From DTKD01 sp964494345 (GTDB taxonomy: Bacteria; Armatimonadota; UBA5829), in assembly GCA_964494345.1 (NCBI GenBank), contig CAZBSI010000001.1, forward strand, positions 124,001 to 188,000: a stretch of DNA of 64,000 nucleotides. Direction: 5' to 3'. Below are positions 9,293 through 17,885 of the stretch, piece after piece. Position 1 is the stretch's first letter; the number at the start of each line of letters is the position of its first letter. Below the pieces are notes generated by a model, which was not told where the DNA came from, ran no database searches, and saw nothing but the letters and a program-made list of their open reading frames with translations. The position numbers and the translations under genes are program-made.

Positions 9293-9327
9293 AGGGCCGG
9301 AACTATCGCAAGATAGTCTCCGGCCCT
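9293..9327 (+). terminator. Hairpin terminator with GCAA tetraloop
   Basis: AGGGCCGG pairs with CCGGCCCT, and inside it ACTATC-GCAA-GATAGT forms an upper stem with a GNRA loop. It is 22 bases after the peptidase stop. Confidence 0.7.
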
Positions 9328-9344
9328 CTTGTCATTGCACCGAA

Positions 9345-9370
9345 TTGACGCCTCCCAATTATGGTATAAT
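9345..9370 (+). promoter_or_regulatory. Probable extended -10 promoter of the VOC gene
   Basis: TATAAT at 9365-9370 preceded by TGG (extended -10 TGn). TTGACG at 9345-9350 is a candidate -35 with a short 14-bp spacer. A GGAGGG ribosome site follows before ATG 9404. Confidence 0.55.
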
Positions 9371-9403
9371 GCCGCCATCCAGTACTCTATGGAGGGTAGG
9401 TAA

Positions 9404-9784
9404 ATGGCCGATTTCCAACCGAAGTTTCTGCACTGCCGAATCCGCGTGCGTGATATCGATCGATCTGTGAAGTTCTACACTGAGGTTTTCGGGTTCAAAA
9501 AACTGCGAGATCACACTTCTCCGGCGGGCAACAAGCTCGCGTTTCTCGAATTGCCCGGCAACAACACGCAGATAGAGCTTTGCTATCAGCCGGATTCACC
9601 GGACTTCAGCTTCCCGGAGGACATATTCCATTTCGCGATAAGCGTGGCCGATCTTCACGAGTTCCGCAAGAAATGGGAGCCGCAGGGCATCGAGTTCTGG
9701 CCTGAGGACGGCCCTGTCAACGATATGTTCTATTTCATCGATGACCCTGACGGCTACGAGATTGAAGTTATGAAGATCGGTTAG
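9404..9784 (+). CDS. VOC-family (glyoxalase I-like) protein
   Basis: Small cytoplasmic metal-dependent enzyme fold of 126 residues with two beta-alpha-beta-beta-beta units. It shows FLHCRIRVRDIDRSVKFYTE at the N-terminus, NTQIELCY, FHFAISVADL at the start of the second unit and DPDGYEIEVMK at the end. The metal ligands expected for glyoxalase I are plausible: His in LHCRIRV, Glu in QIELCY, His in FHFAISV, Glu in YEIEV. Lactoylglutathione lyase activity is possible, but the family also contains isomerases and dioxygenases. Convergent with the next gene, with only five bases between. Confidence 0.8.
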   Translation: MADFQPKFLHCRIRVRDIDRSVKFYTEVFGFKKLRDHTSPAGNKLAFLELPGNNTQIELCYQPDSPDFSFPEDIFHFAISVADLHEFRKKWEPQGIEFWPEDGPVNDMFYFIDDPDGYEIEVMKIG

Positions 9785-9789
9785 CTAAC

Positions 9790-11112
9790 TCAAACCTGCC
9801 AGCCCTTACGGGCGCGCCTGCTGACAAGTGCGTTTGCTTCAGGGTTGTCCTTAAACTGCTCTTTAACCGGGTCCCATCTTAGCTTATATCCGCCAAGTCT
9901 CAGGCAGATATTGCATAAATGAGAGACCGATACCGATCTGTGGCCAATTTCAGCGTCGCAGATCGGTTGATTTCTGCTGCGAACGCAGTCGATGAAGTCA
10001 CCTGTATGGTCGTTAGAATCATAGAGCTTGACTGCGCTCGCCGGCAACGGCTCTTCCAGCAACTTCGAGTCGCTGGCTTCAATCTTCCCACGAGTGACAA
10101 ATATCCAGCCGTCCTCGCCCTCAAAATGCACACCATGTTCCCCTTTGCTGGTCACGTGCATCGGTGTGCCGTCGGCGTAGATCAGGTCGAGGTCGAAGCC
10201 AGGGAAAGTATTATAGCAATTCGGCCCGATAGGGTCAGGGCCTTTGCCAAAACCTTCAATGCTGACAGGCCCTGAGCGGTCGACTCCGAGGCCCCACTGG
10301 GCGATATCAAGATGATGCGCCCCCCAGTCGGTCAGCATACCCCCAGAATATTCCATCCACCATCTGAAGCTGCCGTGGGTGCGTTCCTTTACGTAATCTA
10401 CAAAAGGCGCCGGCCCAAGCCACATATCCCAGTCCAAATCAGCAGGGACCGCGCTTATCTCAAACGGCCCGCCAGTCGGACCGGACGGAAGCCTGCTCTC
10501 TACTCGCTTGATCTTTCCAATCCGCCCATTGCGAACCAGCTCACAGGCAAGCCTGAATTTTGCATCGGAACGTTGCTGGCTGCCCGTTTGAAAGACCGCA
10601 CCGGTGCTTTTCCACGCTCGCACTATCTGCCGACCATCTTCAATGGTCAAAGTCAGCGGCTTCTCGCAGTAGACATCCTTGCCGGCTTTCATCGCGGCGA
10701 TAGCCTGATATCCGTGCCAGTGATCCGGTGTGCCGATAACTACCGCATCTATATCCTTTTGAGCCAGAAGCTCACGGAAATCAGCATATTTGCGACAATC
10801 CGGCCCGAACGCCGCCGCAGCCTCGTCGAGGTGTGTTTTGTCTACATCGCAGGCCGCCACAACCTTAACCCCTGGGTGCTTGGCACACGCCTGTGTGTCG
10901 TGCAAGCCCTGCTTAAACCCGCCTTTGCTGCCACCGGGGCCGATGACTGCGATGTTGATCTGGTCGTTGGGGCCGAACTTTCGACGCCGGGATGAGCCGC
11001 GCTCCAATTCCGCCGCTTCAGCACGTGCGCTGAACCAACCCGGCAACCCCGCCATAGCAACCCCTGCGGCAGATGCCTTCAGAAAAGTTCGTCGATCGAG
11101 CTGTTTATCCAT
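9790..11112 (-). CDS. Tat-exported Gfo/Idh/MocA family oxidoreductase
   Basis: NAD(P)-dependent sugar or sugar-derivative oxidoreductase, 440 residues. The N-terminus carries a twin-arginine signal (DRRTFLKASAAGVAMAG, cleavage near ARAEA), so the folded cofactor-loaded enzyme is exported. The nucleotide-binding fold is seen as INIAVIGPGGSKGGF and the active-site lysine in YCEKPLTLTIEDG. The C-terminal substrate domain includes SGGMLTDWGAHHLDIAQWG, a motif common in planctomycete- and Armatimonadota-type members. Substrate unknown. It stands alone on the minus strand. Family and export are clear; the reaction is inferred. Confidence 0.88.
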   Translation of the reverse strand: MDKQLDRRTFLKASAAGVAMAGLPGWFSARAEAAELERGSSRRRKFGPNDQINIAVIGPGGSKGGFKQGLHDTQACAKHPGVKVVAACDVDKTHLDEAAAAFGPDCRKYADFRELLAQKDIDAVVIGTPDHWHGYQAIAAMKAGKDVYCEKPLTLTIEDGRQIVRAWKSTGAVFQTGSQQRSDAKFRLACELVRNGRIGKIKRVESRLPSGPTGGPFEISAVPADLDWDMWLGPAPFVDYVKERTHGSFRWWMEYSGGMLTDWGAHHLDIAQWGLGVDRSGPVSIEGFGKGPDPIGPNCYNTFPGFDLDLIYADGTPMHVTSKGEHGVHFEGEDGWIFVTRGKIEASDSKLLEEPLPASAVKLYDSNDHTGDFIDCVRSRNQPICDAEIGHRSVSVSHLCNICLRLGGYKLRWDPVKEQFKDNPEANALVSRRARKGWQV

Positions 11113-11191
11113 TATCCGCTCCTGGCACGAAGAAGTATAAGTATATGATGATTTATAAACGGTGAGTTACAGTTCCTGCCTGGGCAGAATA

Positions 11192-11950
11192 TTATCTGTC
11201 CATAGAGCGTTTGCGTGCGGATTCAGCTACTTCGATGGCGTTCATAACATCATCCTCGCTGGTCGGCCCAACGAAATAAATCAGCTTCCCATCAAGGAAT
11301 ATTCCGCTGGAGAAGTACCGGTCCACAATCGCCTCCTGGTCCACTCTTGGTTTAGCTGCGATTGCTTTGGTATCCAGCTTTTCGATAACTTTTACAATCG
11401 GCTCCTGGTTATTTGCGTCGGCATAACACTTCTCGCAATCGACTATATCGACACGCAGCTTCGACCGGCCCGATTGTCCGCGGTGGTTTGTCTGGTGCTG
11501 GGTTTCATTAAACACGACATAAAACACGGTAGTGAAGTTGTGGGATTCTGGAGTATTGATGCCCCTGTTATGAACAAAAGTTGCAGGGGTGGTGGAGTAA
11601 TCAGCTTCTGTGAGGCTGTGCGCGGTTATTGATGTGCCGCCTTGAACAAACGCATCTGCGACCGCGTTGTCGATCAGCATTTTCGCGATTCTGGCCCTGT
11701 TGGCCGTCGGGTCTACGTGCAGGCACTGCACCATATACAACCCCTCGCCATCCTCCATAGGCGCCATCTCAATTGGATAATACAGCACAAACCCGAGGAT
11801 ATCTCCATCATCGCCCCTTGCAATCTGACCACGCAGTATGCCGCCGTCCAGCCACGCGTCCAAATTGCCGTTGCCTTCACGGCTGACACAACCCCCAGGG
11901 CAGAAGACGCCATCCCTGAGACTATTCAACTGAAGCTGTTCGATCTTCAT
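11192..11950 (-). CDS. GNAT acetyltransferase with YoaP-like thioredoxin-fold C-terminus
   Basis: Two-domain protein of 252 residues. The N-terminal part (about 45-125) is a GNAT-like fold: LRGQIARGDDGDILGFVLYY and LYMVQCLHVDPTANRARIAKML resemble the acetyl-CoA-binding region, although the usual RGxGxG/A loop is degraded. The C-terminal part (about 160-250) has the YoaP-type pattern VDIVDCEKCYADANNQEP, a thioredoxin-like CxxC, followed by FLDGKLIYFVGPTSEDD. An early CPGGCVSREG adds two cysteines. This architecture is known as the YoaP family, whose function is not settled. A TATAAT and GGAG precede the ATG on the minus strand. The acetyl acceptor is unknown. Confidence 0.72.
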   Translation of the reverse strand: MKIEQLQLNSLRDGVFCPGGCVSREGNGNLDAWLDGGILRGQIARGDDGDILGFVLYYPIEMAPMEDGEGLYMVQCLHVDPTANRARIAKMLIDNAVADAFVQGGTSITAHSLTEADYSTTPATFVHNRGINTPESHNFTTVFYVVFNETQHQTNHRGQSGRSKLRVDIVDCEKCYADANNQEPIVKVIEKLDTKAIAAKPRVDQEAIVDRYFSSGIFLDGKLIYFVGPTSEDDVMNAIEVAESARKRSMDR

Positions 11951-12041
11951 ATTATTCTCCGTTGTTATTATACTCTAATTATCCGAATCTCATCCGCGCA
12001 GGAGAATATTCCTTAAAAATAGAAATCACAACAGGCACATT

Positions 12042-13331
12042 ATGAGCGATAGTTTTTTTGTAGACAATATCCATACAGGTTACGGCGACACAGAGATCCT
12101 GTCGGGGGTTAGCTTCCGGTTGGGCCAATCCGAGTTTGTCGGTATGATCGGGCCTAACGGCAGCGGTAAGACTACGTTGCTGCGCTCGATGTCTCGCGTG
12201 CTTGCTCCCAAAACTGGCGGCATCTATCTGAACGGCGCCGATATCTACTCAATTCCCGCCCGTGAATTTGCAAAGCGTGTCGCGGTAGTTCCTCAGGATA
12301 CTCTTGTCGCATTCGACTTCAGCGTATTGGAGATCGTGCTTATGGGCCGCTCGCCGCGTCTTGGCAGGTTCTCAATTGAAGGACATCGCGACGTTGCCAT
12401 TGCCCTTGATGCCCTCGAACGAACCGGCACCGCGCATCTTAAAGACCGTCAAATCACCGCGCTATCCGGCGGCGAAAGGCAGCGAGTGATGATCGCAAGG
12501 GCGCTTGCCCAGGAGCCTGAGGTGCTTTTGCTGGATGAACCCACATCCCATCTCGATATCAGCTTCCAATTCGAGATTATGGAATTGATACGGTCGTTAA
12601 ATCGCGAACGCGGCATGACAATTCTCGCCGTTCTGCACGATCTGAACCTTGCCAGCCAATACTGCGACAGGTTGATTATGATGGGGCAGGGGAATGTTAT
12701 TGCGGACGGCTCGGCGGAATCTGTCGTTACTTCGGATAACATTCGCAGCGTCTACGGTGCGGAGGTATGGGTGCGACGTCATCCCGTTACTGCCCGCCCC
12801 TATGTCATATCAGGTATACGAGGCCGCAGCGCTAAACCGGCTCCAACCCAATCCGATGTAATGTCTCGACCAGCAATTCATATAATCGGCGGCGGGGGCG
12901 CTGCTGCTCCGGCCCTGGCGAAGCTGGTGCGAAGAGGATATGACGTCACGTGTGGGGTGTTGAGCATCGGCGACGCCGACCAGGAGGTAGCCGACGCTTT
13001 GGACGTTCCCTATATTGCCCAGCAAATATTCGAGTCTATTTCTGAGCAATCTTCAGAGCGTCATCATGAGTTAGTGCAGACGGCGGATGTTGTGTTATTG
13101 ATGAATATGCCGATAGGTCACGGGAATCTTGCTAATATCGAGACAGCTATGCAGGCTGCCGTCAATGGCAAGCTGGTGATAGCGATAGACCCGGACAATA
13201 TCTCCGCACGCGATTTCACCAACGGCAAAGCCTCCGCCCTGATCAAGCAGATTCTGACCAACGGCTGCAAACCCGCAGAAACACTCGACCAGGCGATCGG
13301 AATGATAGAGAATTACGCCTCCGAAATATGA
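12042..13331 (+). CDS. Iron/cobalamin-type ABC ATPase with extra C-terminal domain
   Basis: Residues 1-260 are an ATP-binding subunit of the FecE/BtuD/FhuC class: Walker A GPNGSGKTT (37-45), Q-loop VVPQDT, signature LSGGERQ (141-147), Walker B VLLLDEP (161-167), His199 in the switch loop. These normally drive import of Fe-siderophores, haem or vitamin B12. Residues about 275-429 form an added domain beginning IHIIGGGGAAAPALAKLVRRGYDVTCGVL, a Rossmann-like glycine-rich start, with VVLLMNMPIGHGNLANIE later. I do not recognise it as a named family. No permease or binding protein is adjacent, so its partners must lie elsewhere. Confidence 0.85.
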   Translation: MSDSFFVDNIHTGYGDTEILSGVSFRLGQSEFVGMIGPNGSGKTTLLRSMSRVLAPKTGGIYLNGADIYSIPAREFAKRVAVVPQDTLVAFDFSVLEIVLMGRSPRLGRFSIEGHRDVAIALDALERTGTAHLKDRQITALSGGERQRVMIARALAQEPEVLLLDEPTSHLDISFQFEIMELIRSLNRERGMTILAVLHDLNLASQYCDRLIMMGQGNVIADGSAESVVTSDNIRSVYGAEVWVRRHPVTARPYVISGIRGRSAKPAPTQSDVMSRPAIHIIGGGGAAAPALAKLVRRGYDVTCGVLSIGDADQEVADALDVPYIAQQIFESISEQSSERHHELVQTADVVLLMNMPIGHGNLANIETAMQAAVNGKLVIAIDPDNISARDFTNGKASALIKQILTNGCKPAETLDQAIGMIENYASEI

Positions 13332-13396
13332 CCTTGGGCAGTCCGAATCGCCGCCTCAAAACCATAACTTCGCCCCCAGGCGTCACCCCCGCCCCT

Positions 13397-13525
13397 GTCA
13401 TTTCAAGCGCCCCCTTGTCATTTCGAGCCCCCCCTTGTCATTTCGAGCCCCCCCCTCGTCATTTCGAGCTCTCCCTCCCGTCATTTCGAGCCCCCCTCCC
13501 GTCATTTCGAGCGAAGCGAGAAATC
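13397..13525 (+). repeat. Six tandem GTCATTTCGAGC units
   Basis: Units start at 13397, 13417, 13437, 13458, 13480 and 13501, about 20-22 bases apart. Each is GTCATTTCGAGC (first copy GTCATTTCAAGC) followed by a C-rich spacer. The last unit continues as GTCATTTCGAGCGAAGCGAG then AAATC, the full palindromic form of a common intergenic repeat. The other five look like amplified 5' halves. The rest of the 291-base gap between the ABC ATPase and rpmB contains nothing else I can identify. Confidence 0.85.
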
Positions 13526-13622
13526 TGCTTTTCCTTCCCAAACGCACGCAAGCAAAAAGGAGAACCCTCTGGTCCTCCCTTTTTCACGCTGCATCTGATA
13601 AAATGTATGAGTTACTGGGCAG

Positions 13623-13838
13623 TTAAATAGCCCGGGCTACCTTGCCGGCTTTAATGCACTTGGCGCAGACTCGCATCTTCTTCGTCGAACCGTTGACGGT
13701 TGTGCGGACTGTCTGCAAGTTAGGCAGCCAGCGGCGCTTGGTTCGCGGAGCACGCAAAGCCCAAGAACCGGAATGGACGTGGCGAATATTTTGACCAAAG
13801 AGCGGCCCTTTGCCGCAGACATCACAAACGTTGGACAT
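13623..13838 (-). CDS. rpmB: 50S ribosomal protein L28
   Basis: Ribosomal large-subunit protein of 71 residues. It shows the L28 opening MSNVCDVCGKGPLFGQNI, the core SHSGSWALRAPRTKRRW-like stretch (here VHSGSWALRAPRTKRRW) and LQTVRTTVNG. It is the zinc-binding (C+) form, with a second pair CAKCIKAGKV near the end. The start is ATG 13838 with GGAGG 11 bases upstream; an earlier in-frame ATG (13865) would add nine residues not seen in L28. It is alone on the minus strand. Confidence 0.95.
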   Translation of the reverse strand: MSNVCDVCGKGPLFGQNIRHVHSGSWALRAPRTKRRWLPNLQTVRTTVNGSTKKMRVCAKCIKAGKVARAI

Positions 13839-14032
13839 ATCTAAAAGGACCTCCATCCAATACACACGGCATTTGCCGGTCCCAACGAATACGGCAGCGT
13901 CCTGCTAAAAATAGAACAGAGAAGTGCTCGCGCCGAGAGTCTGGAGCCAACAAAAACGCAGTAAATATTCTAACATGAACCGCAACTTAATTGCAAGCTC
14001 CGCTGCGGTATCTCGTTTCCAAACAGGATTAT

Positions 14033-15169
14033 ATGACAAATAATACCATAACCGACCTTATCAAGCCGCCGAGGGTGGTGGATGCCAGCGAAAGCGTGCG
14101 CAGAGCCGCAGGGATTATCTATTCCTCCGAAGCTTCACGAATTCTCGTTACAAAGAATGGCGGAGTGGCTGGCGGAATCAGCGAACAAAACATCGCAGCC
14201 TATATCGGATCGGCTGAGGACCCCGATGCGGCTATGGATGTGCCGGTAGAAAATCTCGTGGAACCGTACCCCGTTTTCATCAGCCCCTCCGTTTCAAAAA
14301 CCGATGCCGCCAGGATATTTTCAGAGACTGGGGTCGATATGCTGCCTGTCGTCGACAATTTCGGCGGGTTGCGCGGGGTGCTGTACAGAAGCGATCTCAT
14401 CGCCCTGATGACGCGAAACCTGCGACCCCCGACTGTCGGAGGCCTGGCTACCCCGCTTGGAGTCTATCTTACCACTGGCACAGTCAGCGGCGGAGTCGGC
14501 AGCGTGGGCCTGTTTCTCACCGGCCTTTCGATGGGGTTTATGCTGATAATCAGCAAAATCGTAGGCGAGAGGCTTATGTTGATGCTGCAACATCTTCTCA
14601 GTCATAACTTGCCTGCGTTGATGAAGCTCTACTGGGCTTACGGCGTCTACAGCATCGGCTCAGCCGCCATCAGTATTGCGTTTCTGCTCGCACTACTGAA
14701 ACTCTCTCCGCTTGCCGGTTACCACGGTGCGGAGCACATGACAGTCCACGCCATAGAGTCTGGAGACGATCTGACCCCACAGGCAGTAAGAAGATACTCC
14801 CGGGTCCACCCAAGATGCGGCACGAATCTGCTCGGCGCGGCGGCTATATTTATCCTTATCACCTCCCAATTCAGCGGTGAGGTTGCCGTTATGATAGCAA
14901 TTGCCGTTGTGATGCTGGGTAGAAACGCTATAGGTAGCTGGATGCAGAGGGTGTTTACCACAAAGGAGCCCAGTGACGGCCAGCTTGCCAGTGGAATAGC
15001 CGCAGGAAACGAGCTGCTGAAGCGCTTTATGTCGTGGCCCAACGAGGTATTGACCGGCTTCCCCAGAATATGGAAGATGGGCTTTTTACAGTCGGCGGCG
15101 GGAATGACAACAGTGCTTGCCGTCGTATATGTTATAGAACGCCTGACCCACAAGCCGCTTCTGTTCTAG
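14033..15169 (+). CDS. CBS-domain / DUF1385 membrane protein
   Basis: 378 residues from ATG 14033 (AGGA five bases upstream; an in-frame start at 13991 is less likely). Residues 5-125 contain paired CBS motifs, usually adenine-nucleotide sensors. The rest is a DUF1385 (YqhQ-like) membrane domain with PTVGGLATPLGVYLTTGT at its start, four to five hydrophobic segments, and the signatures GYHGAEHMTVHAIE and HPRCGTNLLGAA. The conserved His/Glu and Cys suggest a metal site. No biochemical role is established for DUF1385. The CBS fusion suggests regulation by cellular energy state. Confidence 0.82.
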   Translation: MTNNTITDLIKPPRVVDASESVRRAAGIIYSSEASRILVTKNGGVAGGISEQNIAAYIGSAEDPDAAMDVPVENLVEPYPVFISPSVSKTDAARIFSETGVDMLPVVDNFGGLRGVLYRSDLIALMTRNLRPPTVGGLATPLGVYLTTGTVSGGVGSVGLFLTGLSMGFMLIISKIVGERLMLMLQHLLSHNLPALMKLYWAYGVYSIGSAAISIAFLLALLKLSPLAGYHGAEHMTVHAIESGDDLTPQAVRRYSRVHPRCGTNLLGAAAIFILITSQFSGEVAVMIAIAVVMLGRNAIGSWMQRVFTTKEPSDGQLASGIAAGNELLKRFMSWPNEVLTGFPRIWKMGFLQSAAGMTTVLAVVYVIERLTHKPLLF

Positions 15170-15236
15170 TGCGGGTCGATAACAGGAACCCGAACCGCCC
15201 GGGCGTCGTCCTAACCGTGGAGTTTGATATCAAAAT

Positions 15237-17720
15237 ATGACCATGAGAAAAACACGTATCCTTTTCCCAATTCTTTTTTTTGCAATCTTTATAAATACAG
15301 GCATCGCGGCAGCAGCGGTAGGGGTGAAATATAAGACCTCCGGCACGTTCGCCGACTCAACCGGGGCGCAACACGTCTGGAGTATTAACGATGGCCACAC
15401 CCTGATCTGGGACTCAAAGCCTTATATCCCGGTGGGGACCGTGTTTGTCTCCAAATATCTCGCAACCGATGCTCAGGACGACGCATATCAGGCGGATGTG
15501 GCGGCGCTTGATGCCCTTAAAAGCAAAGGTATAACCGATATCATTCTCAAGAGCGGCGGCCCGATTACCAACTCCAACGCTGCCTCTTTGCAAAAAATAG
15601 TATCCTATCTGGACAGCAACGGATTTAATTACGGCATAGAGTTCGCTGATGGCCCGCGCCAGGCTCTTAACGGCTATGTCATTGCTCCAGGCATATACAG
15701 GATGGAAGGCCCGTCTGAGGATACCACGATTAAATGCACCTGGCCTGGCGTCGATTCTGCTATTTACATCATCGTCAGCAAATTCGACAACTCCGTCAAA
15801 GCCAACGGCGGTGCGGTCGTTAAAGACGGAAAGGTCACTATTTATTTGCCATCCCCCCTCAAAACAGGGGAAGTCTTAATTGTATACCCACACAAAGCCC
15901 TTGATGGTGTTGCGGATTTGTGGAGCGGGTTTAGCGAATATAGAGATCGGCTGCTCGTGTTCCTGAAGGGCGTCAAGTTTGGGCCGGGGCTGCGATTCTT
16001 TATCGACCCATTTGCCTCCAAAATGGACTTTTCCGATGATATGGCCACCTTTCTGCCGACATCTGGCGGGTTCCGACTCGGTTTGGAGGCCTATCTGACT
16101 CGCAAGTATCGTTTCGAAGGTGGGCTCAACGCAGGATGGGGGCTTAACGAGAACCTCGAAAGTATCGAACGCGCCGCGCGGTTAATCCCCCTTTGGAGCC
16201 TCACTCGAGGTGTACCTTACGCTTACGATATGGCCGGCGCTCACATGTTCTCCATAAACCCAGCGATATCGGGTCAGATATGGGGGGATATCCTCGATTA
16301 TCGCGATATGTCCGCCCAGGAATGCATGAACACGATCTCCGATATGCTGCGAAAACAGGTAGCTAATGTACCTGTCATATTCAAAAGCGGCAAATACCAC
16401 CGAATCTACGCCAATCCTTATGGTATGGGCGGAATGGACGGGCTGGCTGCCGACGCTTATGGTACTGGCGAGGCGCCAGTCGACCGGGTGGCCGGAGGGG
16501 TTTATTCGCTGGCAGAGGAGTCGAGCAAATCGACGTGGTTTATCGTAGGAGGCACGCGGGCGTCGGCGGATGGTAAGACTCCATATCTCAACGAAAGCAC
16601 GATGCTCGCCACTCTCGACTCGTTCAGGGAAGTCGGCTGCAAGGGCTTCTTCGTAGATAACGTCGCCGCAGACTCCAATCAGGCCGGCTGGCTTGCCTCT
16701 TTTAAGGGTAAAATCACCAAAGACTGGACGGATTTTAAGCCCACTGTAATAAACTACCCGGTAAATCCGCTCACAGGCGCCTACGTCAAACGACTGGCCA
16801 GGGACACCTGGTGGCTGCCGACGTTGCACAAAGGGGAGACGACTTATATCGGCGACGGTTTTCTCGCATACACCATTCTGGGCGAAAGCAGGTCGTATAT
16901 CTGGTCGAATGCGGGCAAGCGCACGGTGACTATGGGCGGCAGGGCAGGTGCGGTTCCGTCGGTGGACTTTCCGTCAGGAATCAGCCTGTCTGCCAAGAAG
17001 AAATTATATACCCTTGATCTCGACGATTCGCCGTTAGTACTGCGCGGGCTCAGCTTCACAGAGGTCTTTCCAAGAGAGACCGCTCAATCGCAGATTGACA
17101 AGCTGTCCAATTTGATAATCTCCGCAGATAGAGCCGGAATCGATGTCAAGAAGGCCAGAGGCGGTCTTGAGAGCGCCAACAGGGTGTTGTCAAATGGGCA
17201 GGCTTATATCTCCTACGGAATTGCAGCCGATGCTGCCAACGAACTGCGCGCTGCATTGGGGCCGGAGTTGTGGATCGAAGGAGAGCTTTCCCCTGCAGCA
17301 AACTTCGGAAAATCAGTATCCGCGCCGGGCGCGAGCGCTGGTCTTGCGTTGGTTTTGGACACGACTGAGAGCGCGCCGTTGGATCCATACAGCGTGATCT
17401 ACGGTTTCGCCATTTCCGCCAACTCCAGCCACGAAATCTGGCTTGCCGCATCTCCTCCCGACGATGCTTCCCCAATTTCGTGGTCGGTCGACGAAGGCGG
17501 ATGGACGCAACTGGCCGCAGCCGACCGCAAGACCATCGAATACGCACCTGGGCTTACCTGGTATAAAATCGGTGTCGCCAATCTGGTTCCGGGCAATCAT
17601 ACCATCGCATTCAGGGCCGATGCCAAGCGCACTCAGGATAATCGATACTACTTCGCGATTGACGCAATAGTATTAAGCCCGCACCCGTTCACGCCCAACG
17701 GGATAATCAAGCCGTTTTAA
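15237..17720 (+). CDS. Large secreted protein, possible carbohydrate-active TIM-barrel enzyme
   Basis: 827 residues with a signal peptide (ILFPILFFAIFINTGIAAAA). The N-terminal part reads like a sugar-hydrolase core: DGHTLIWDSKPYIPVGTVFVS, then ADVAALDALKSKGITDIIL and LDSNGFNYGIEF suggest repeated strand-helix units. WGDILDYRDMSAQECMN has acidic residues that could be catalytic. The C-terminal 180 residues look like a beta-sandwich carbohydrate-binding module (LWIEGELSPAANFG, then HEIWLAASPPDD, then NHTIAFRADAKRTQDN). I cannot assign a glycoside hydrolase family. ATG 15237 and ATG 15243 are both possible starts. Confidence 0.6.
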   Translation: MTMRKTRILFPILFFAIFINTGIAAAAVGVKYKTSGTFADSTGAQHVWSINDGHTLIWDSKPYIPVGTVFVSKYLATDAQDDAYQADVAALDALKSKGITDIILKSGGPITNSNAASLQKIVSYLDSNGFNYGIEFADGPRQALNGYVIAPGIYRMEGPSEDTTIKCTWPGVDSAIYIIVSKFDNSVKANGGAVVKDGKVTIYLPSPLKTGEVLIVYPHKALDGVADLWSGFSEYRDRLLVFLKGVKFGPGLRFFIDPFASKMDFSDDMATFLPTSGGFRLGLEAYLTRKYRFEGGLNAGWGLNENLESIERAARLIPLWSLTRGVPYAYDMAGAHMFSINPAISGQIWGDILDYRDMSAQECMNTISDMLRKQVANVPVIFKSGKYHRIYANPYGMGGMDGLAADAYGTGEAPVDRVAGGVYSLAEESSKSTWFIVGGTRASADGKTPYLNESTMLATLDSFREVGCKGFFVDNVAADSNQAGWLASFKGKITKDWTDFKPTVINYPVNPLTGAYVKRLARDTWWLPTLHKGETTYIGDGFLAYTILGESRSYIWSNAGKRTVTMGGRAGAVPSVDFPSGISLSAKKKLYTLDLDDSPLVLRGLSFTEVFPRETAQSQIDKLSNLIISADRAGIDVKKARGGLESANRVLSNGQAYISYGIAADAANELRAALGPELWIEGELSPAANFGKSVSAPGASAGLALVLDTTESAPLDPYSVIYGFAISANSSHEIWLAASPPDDASPISWSVDEGGWTQLAAADRKTIEYAPGLTWYKIGVANLVPGNHTIAFRADAKRTQDNRYYFAIDAIVLSPHPFTPNGIIKPF

Positions 17721-17837
17721 TAAAAAACAGGCACGAATTATGCTGAATATCGTCTTCCAGGGATAACTGCCAAGACGCTGGAAGGATATCCGTGTGGCTG
17801 GGTGCAATACTTACCGAGGGCGAAGATTTGATTGTGC

Positions 17838-17862
17838 GGAACGAATGCGGGATTAATACGTC
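17838..17862 (+). promoter_or_regulatory. ECF-type promoter (GGAAC-N16-CGTC) of the sigma factor operon
   Basis: GGAAC at 17838-17842, 16-bp spacer, CGTC at 17859-17862, the pattern used by many ECF sigma factors. It lies directly ahead of the ECF sigma gene, leaving a leader of about 20 bases that contains GAGGGG (17872-17877). This suggests autoregulation and rules out the upstream ATG at 17832. Confidence 0.7.
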
Positions 17863-17885
17863 CAAAATATCGAGGGGCATGCGTC

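Noticed and set aside
10312..10995. Plus-strand open frame of 227 codons
   Set aside because: Shadow of the Gfo/Idh oxidoreductase.
13397..13525. CRISPR array
   Set aside because: Units are about 12 bases with 8-10 base C-rich spacers, far too short, and there are no cas genes.
13328..13630. Plus-strand open frame of 100 codons
   Set aside because: Consists of the tandem repeat read as Pro/Phe/Ser-rich sequence and overlaps the ABC ATPase stop.
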